Assembly: GCF_029919115.1 (NCBI RefSeq)
Contig: NZ_CP123990.1
Span: 3,994,501-4,058,500 of the forward strand
Length of the DNA stretch: 64,000 bases
Reading direction: 5' to 3'
DNA from: Variovorax paradoxus
Lineage (GTDB): Bacteria; Pseudomonadota; Gammaproteobacteria; Burkholderiales; Burkholderiaceae_C
Shown one piece after another: positions 61,825 to 64,000 of this stretch (position 1 is its first letter; every line of letters begins with the position of its first letter). The notes below the pieces were generated by a model that was not told where the DNA came from, made no database searches, and saw only the letters and a list, made by a program, of their open reading frames with translations. The position numbers and the translations under genes are program-made.

Positions 61825-62502
61825 ATGTCCTTCCGCCACCGCACCGCAGCTTCCGCAGCGGCGAACCGCGCTCCTTTCGATGACCGCCGCACCAGCTCCG
61901 CCATTGGCACGCTGGCCACCGCCTTCGTGGTGGGCGGCGTGGCCACCTGGCTTGCGCTCGGCGCCGGACGTACCGCCCGTGCGCAAGTGCCCGGCCCGGC
62001 CGATGGGGCACCGCTCATGCGCGCGCCGCTGCAGGTGGTGGCGCCGGTGGACATTCAGCGCTATGCCGGGGTGTGGCACGAACAGGCACGGCTGCCGAAC
62101 CGCTTCCAGAAGCAGTGCGCAGGCCCTGTGACCGCCGAATACACACCCCAGCCGGACGGCACGCTGCAGGTCATCAACCGCTGCGTTCGGCCTGACGGCA
62201 ACTTCGACGAAGCAATAGGCACAGCGCGCGTGGTGCCGGTGGCAGGCCAGCCCGGCGCGGGCCGGCTCGAAGTGCGCTTTGCACCTTCCTGGCTGAGCTG
62301 GCTGCCGATGGTGTGGGGCGACTACTGGATCCTGAAGCTCGACCGCGACTACCAGGTGGCGCTGGTCGGTACACCCGACCGCCAGTACCTCTGGGTTCTG
62401 TCGCGCGCTCCCCGCCTGGAGGACGACGCGCTGCAGGCCGAGCTGGACTACGCCGCCAGCCTCGGGTTCGACACCGCCAAGGTGGTGCTTACCGGCCGAT
62501 AG
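61825..62502 (+). CDS. lipocalin-family protein (Blc-like)
   Basis: A 225-residue protein. A long N-terminal part has a membrane-anchor or signal stretch (about residues 27-48, [20 protein letters not shown]). The lipocalin domain starts at about residue 75 with the GxW motif [19 protein letters not shown] and ends with [20 protein letters not shown]. It is probably periplasmic and attached to a membrane, binding a hydrophobic ligand or serving in envelope stress. AGGAG 8 bases before the ATG fixes the start. It is convergent with the HAD gene (14-base overlap). Confidence 0.9.
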   Translation: MSFRHRTAASAAANRAPFDDRRTSSAIGTLATAFVVGGVATWLALGAGRTARAQVPGPADGAPLMRAPLQVVAPVDIQRYAGVWHEQARLPNRFQKQCAGPVTAEYTPQPDGTLQVINRCVRPDGNFDEAIGTARVVPVAGQPGAGRLEVRFAPSWLSWLPMVWGDYWILKLDRDYQVALVGTPDRQYLWVLSRAPRLEDDALQAELDYAASLGFDTAKVVLTGR

Positions 62503-63130
62503 CCGATCCGGCCGGCAGGTGGCGCCCGAGCTGCGCCGCCAGTGCGGCGGGGTGGGTGCAGTGAATGGCGTGCCAGCCGAAGGCGCGCGCCGCTTCCACG
62601 TTGGCGGCTGAATCGTCGATGAAAACCGTCTGCTGCGGATCAAGCGCATGGCGCACCGCGAGCAGCTCGTAGATTTCGCGATTCGGCTTGATGAACTTCA
62701 CGTCGCCAGAGAAAACCCCGCCGTCGAACCGCCGGATGAAGCCGTGGCGGCGCTCGATGGCACGCGCATAAGGCGCTGGCATGTTCGAGAGGTAGTAAAG
62801 GCGCAGCGCCTCACCGGCATCGCGGCGCGCAAACAGCCCTTCGAGCAGTTCGACCGTGACCGGAATCGGCTCCAGGCGCTCGCCCAGCGTGCCGAGCATC
62901 TCGTCGAGCCGCGCGGCGGGAAGCGACAGCCGCTGGGCCATGCGCGCAATGGCATCTTCGAGCGAGCGCGTGCCGCAGTCGAAACACAGCCAGTCGTCAT
63001 GGTGGAAGAGCGCACGGCCCAGCGCCGCGGCGGCAAGCTCAGTGGGCGCGTGCTCGGGTAGATGGGCCTGCACCAGCCGGGTGGGCTCCCATGCCAGGAG
63101 CACGGCGCCAAGATCGAAAACCACGTTCAT
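62489..63130 (-). CDS. HAD-family hydrolase (YihX-like)
   Basis: A 213-residue haloacid-dehalogenase-like phosphatase. Motif I is FDLGAVLLAW: the usual second Asp is Gly, as in the YihX branch. Motif II is within YYLSNMPAPYARAIE, motif III Lys in FSGDVKFIKPNREIYELL, and motif IV FIDDSAANVEAARAFGWHAI. It probably acts on a sugar phosphate. It is followed (minus strand) by the lipocalin 3' end and preceded by the ABC ATPase end after 12 bases. Confidence 0.9.
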   Translation of the reverse strand: MNVVFDLGAVLLAWEPTRLVQAHLPEHAPTELAAAALGRALFHHDDWLCFDCGTRSLEDAIARMAQRLSLPAARLDEMLGTLGERLEPIPVTVELLEGLFARRDAGEALRLYYLSNMPAPYARAIERRHGFIRRFDGGVFSGDVKFIKPNREIYELLAVRHALDPQQTVFIDDSAANVEAARAFGWHAIHCTHPAALAAQLGRHLPAGSAIGR

Positions 63131-63142
63131 GGCGCCATTGTT

Positions 63143-64000
63143 TCATGCGCCGGGCACCACGCTCACGCCGTGCGCCGCCAGCGACAGCGTGGCCTGCGCG
63201 CCTGCGGCCAGGGGGCGCGAAAGATCGGTGGACACCACGAAGACGGGCCCCATCGGGGTGTCGAAGCCGTATTCGTAGAAGCTGCCAAGGTAGGCCGCCT
63301 TTCGCAATGTGGCAGGCAACCCCTGGGCCGCGCCGGCGGCGCCGATGTTCCAGGCCTCGGGCCGCACCGCCACCTTCACGGCGCCGGGAGCTACCGCATG
63401 GCGCGGCTGCAGGCGCAGCGGGCCGACGGTAACGCTGCCATCGGCCTGCGCCACGGCCGGAAAAACCATCGCCTCGCCCATGAACCCGGCGACAAACTCG
63501 CTCTCGGGACGGCCGTAGAGTTGCTCGGGGGTGCCGCGCTGGGCGATCACGCCGTGGTCCATCACGATGATCTGGTCGCTCACGGCCAGCGCCTCGCTCT
63601 GGTCGTGCGTCACATAGGCCACCGTGAGCTTGAGGCGCTGCTGCAGTGCGCGGATCTCTTCACGCATTTCGCGGCGCAGCCGGGCGTCCAGGTTGGACAA
63701 CGGCTCATCGAACAGCAGTACGGCGGGCTCCAGCACCAGGGCGCGCGCCAGCGCCACGCGCTGCTGCTGGCCGCCTGAGAGTTCGCTGGGCAGCCGCTCG
63801 TCGAATCCGACCAGGCCCACGCCCTTGAGCGCATCGCGTGCGCGAACGGTGGCCTCGTCCTTCTTCACACCGCTCATGCGCAGGCCGTAGCCCACGTTCT
63901 CGATCACGTTCATGTGCGGAAACAGCGCGTAGCTCTGGAACATCATGCTCACGTTGCGTTCGCCCGGCCCCAGGGTCGTGACGTCGCGTCCGCCCATCAG
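63143..64000 (-). CDS. ABC transporter ATP-binding protein, PotA/UgpC-like (5' end outside window)
   Basis: The visible C-terminal 285 residues carry the Q-loop MMFQSYALFPHMNVIENVGY, signature LSGGQQQRVALARAL, Walker B VLLFDEPLSNLDARL and the switch His in YVTHDQSEAL. A TOBE-type regulatory domain occupies the last 100 residues. Walker A is outside the window. This class serves polyamine, iron, sugar or phosphonate importers; the substrate cannot be judged here. The gene continues past the right edge; MGGRDV at 63997 is internal, not a start. Confidence 0.92.
   Translation of the reverse strand: MMGGRDVTTLGPGERNVSMMFQSYALFPHMNVIENVGYGLRMSGVKKDEATVRARDALKGVGLVGFDERLPSELSGGQQQRVALARALVLEPAVLLFDEPLSNLDARLRREMREEIRALQQRLKLTVAYVTHDQSEALAVSDQIIVMDHGVIAQRGTPEQLYGRPESEFVAGFMGEAMVFPAVAQADGSVTVGPLRLQPRHAVAPGAVKVAVRPEAWNIGAAGAAQGLPATLRKAAYLGSFYEYGFDTPMGPVFVVSTDLSRPLAAGAQATLSLAAHGVSVVPGA

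Overview
The window looks like the chromosome of a GC-rich betaproteobacterium of the Comamonadaceae, most likely Variovorax or a close relative. The inference rests on several things: two Bug-type solute-binding proteins; DUF1631, Smg, DprA-LysM and def-fmt-azlCD neighbourhoods; two indolepyruvate ferredoxin oxidoreductase systems; and many LysR-regulated catabolic clusters. The recurring Shine-Dalgarno GGAGACA also fits. No rRNA, tRNA, CRISPR array, phage or insertion sequence was found. Housekeeping and accessory catabolic genes are interleaved.

Layout. 1-2167: glycolysis (pyk partial, pgk). 2261-8779: a LysR regulator divergent from a six-gene catabolic operon (VOC protein, alpha/beta hydrolase, FAD monooxygenase, DUF2783, metallo-beta-lactamase fold protein, Bug protein). 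8786-11829: def, lipoprotein, fmt, azlC, azlD in one overlapping operon. 11991-17396: LysM protein, DprA, Smg, DUF1631. 17536-20814: yajC-secD-secF. 21073-25337: a fused indolepyruvate oxidoreductase divergent from an Lrp regulator. 25408-28616: amino-acid ABC binding protein and permease, then an MFS exporter. 28765-34237: a creatininase-family enzyme, an ABC importer and an FAD oxidoreductase; the likely binding protein lies beyond a repeat island. 34387-39784: quinone-type reductase, phthalate-dioxygenase-type reductase and RutR-like TetR regulator, facing a RidA/amidohydrolase/OtnI/OtnC operon. 39997-46634: purine-type permease, LysR regulator and xanthine dehydrogenase xdhAB. 46828-49727: LysR regulator divergent from a sorbosone-dehydrogenase-like protein and a dihaem cytochrome. 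49829-55089: split indolepyruvate oxidoreductase, Bug protein and thioesterase. 55147-58860: small lipoprotein and a magnesium P-type ATPase with an elaborate leader. 59062-61580: tal-pgi. 61825-64000: lipocalin, HAD phosphatase and a partial ABC ATPase.

How the genes fit together. The 28-47 kb stretch reads as uptake and breakdown of nitrogen-rich compounds such as purines, pyrimidines or other cyclic amides. The two oxidoreductase systems would turn aryl-pyruvates into aryl-acetyl-CoA, and the thioesterase beside the second could release the free acid.

Most interesting features. (1) The mgtA leader holds two small ORFs with strong Shine-Dalgarno sites, the second acidic and proline-rich at its N terminus, followed by a 10-bp hairpin that buries the mgtA ribosome-binding site. 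(2) A modular palindromic repeat family occurs at three loci (32.68-33.11, 39.81-39.89 and 58.91-59.02 kb), with perfect tandem copies, two flank types and hairpin variants in which both stem sides change. (3) A 72-bp element is bounded by 10-bp GGGGTCAGA-type inverted repeats at 34283-34354.
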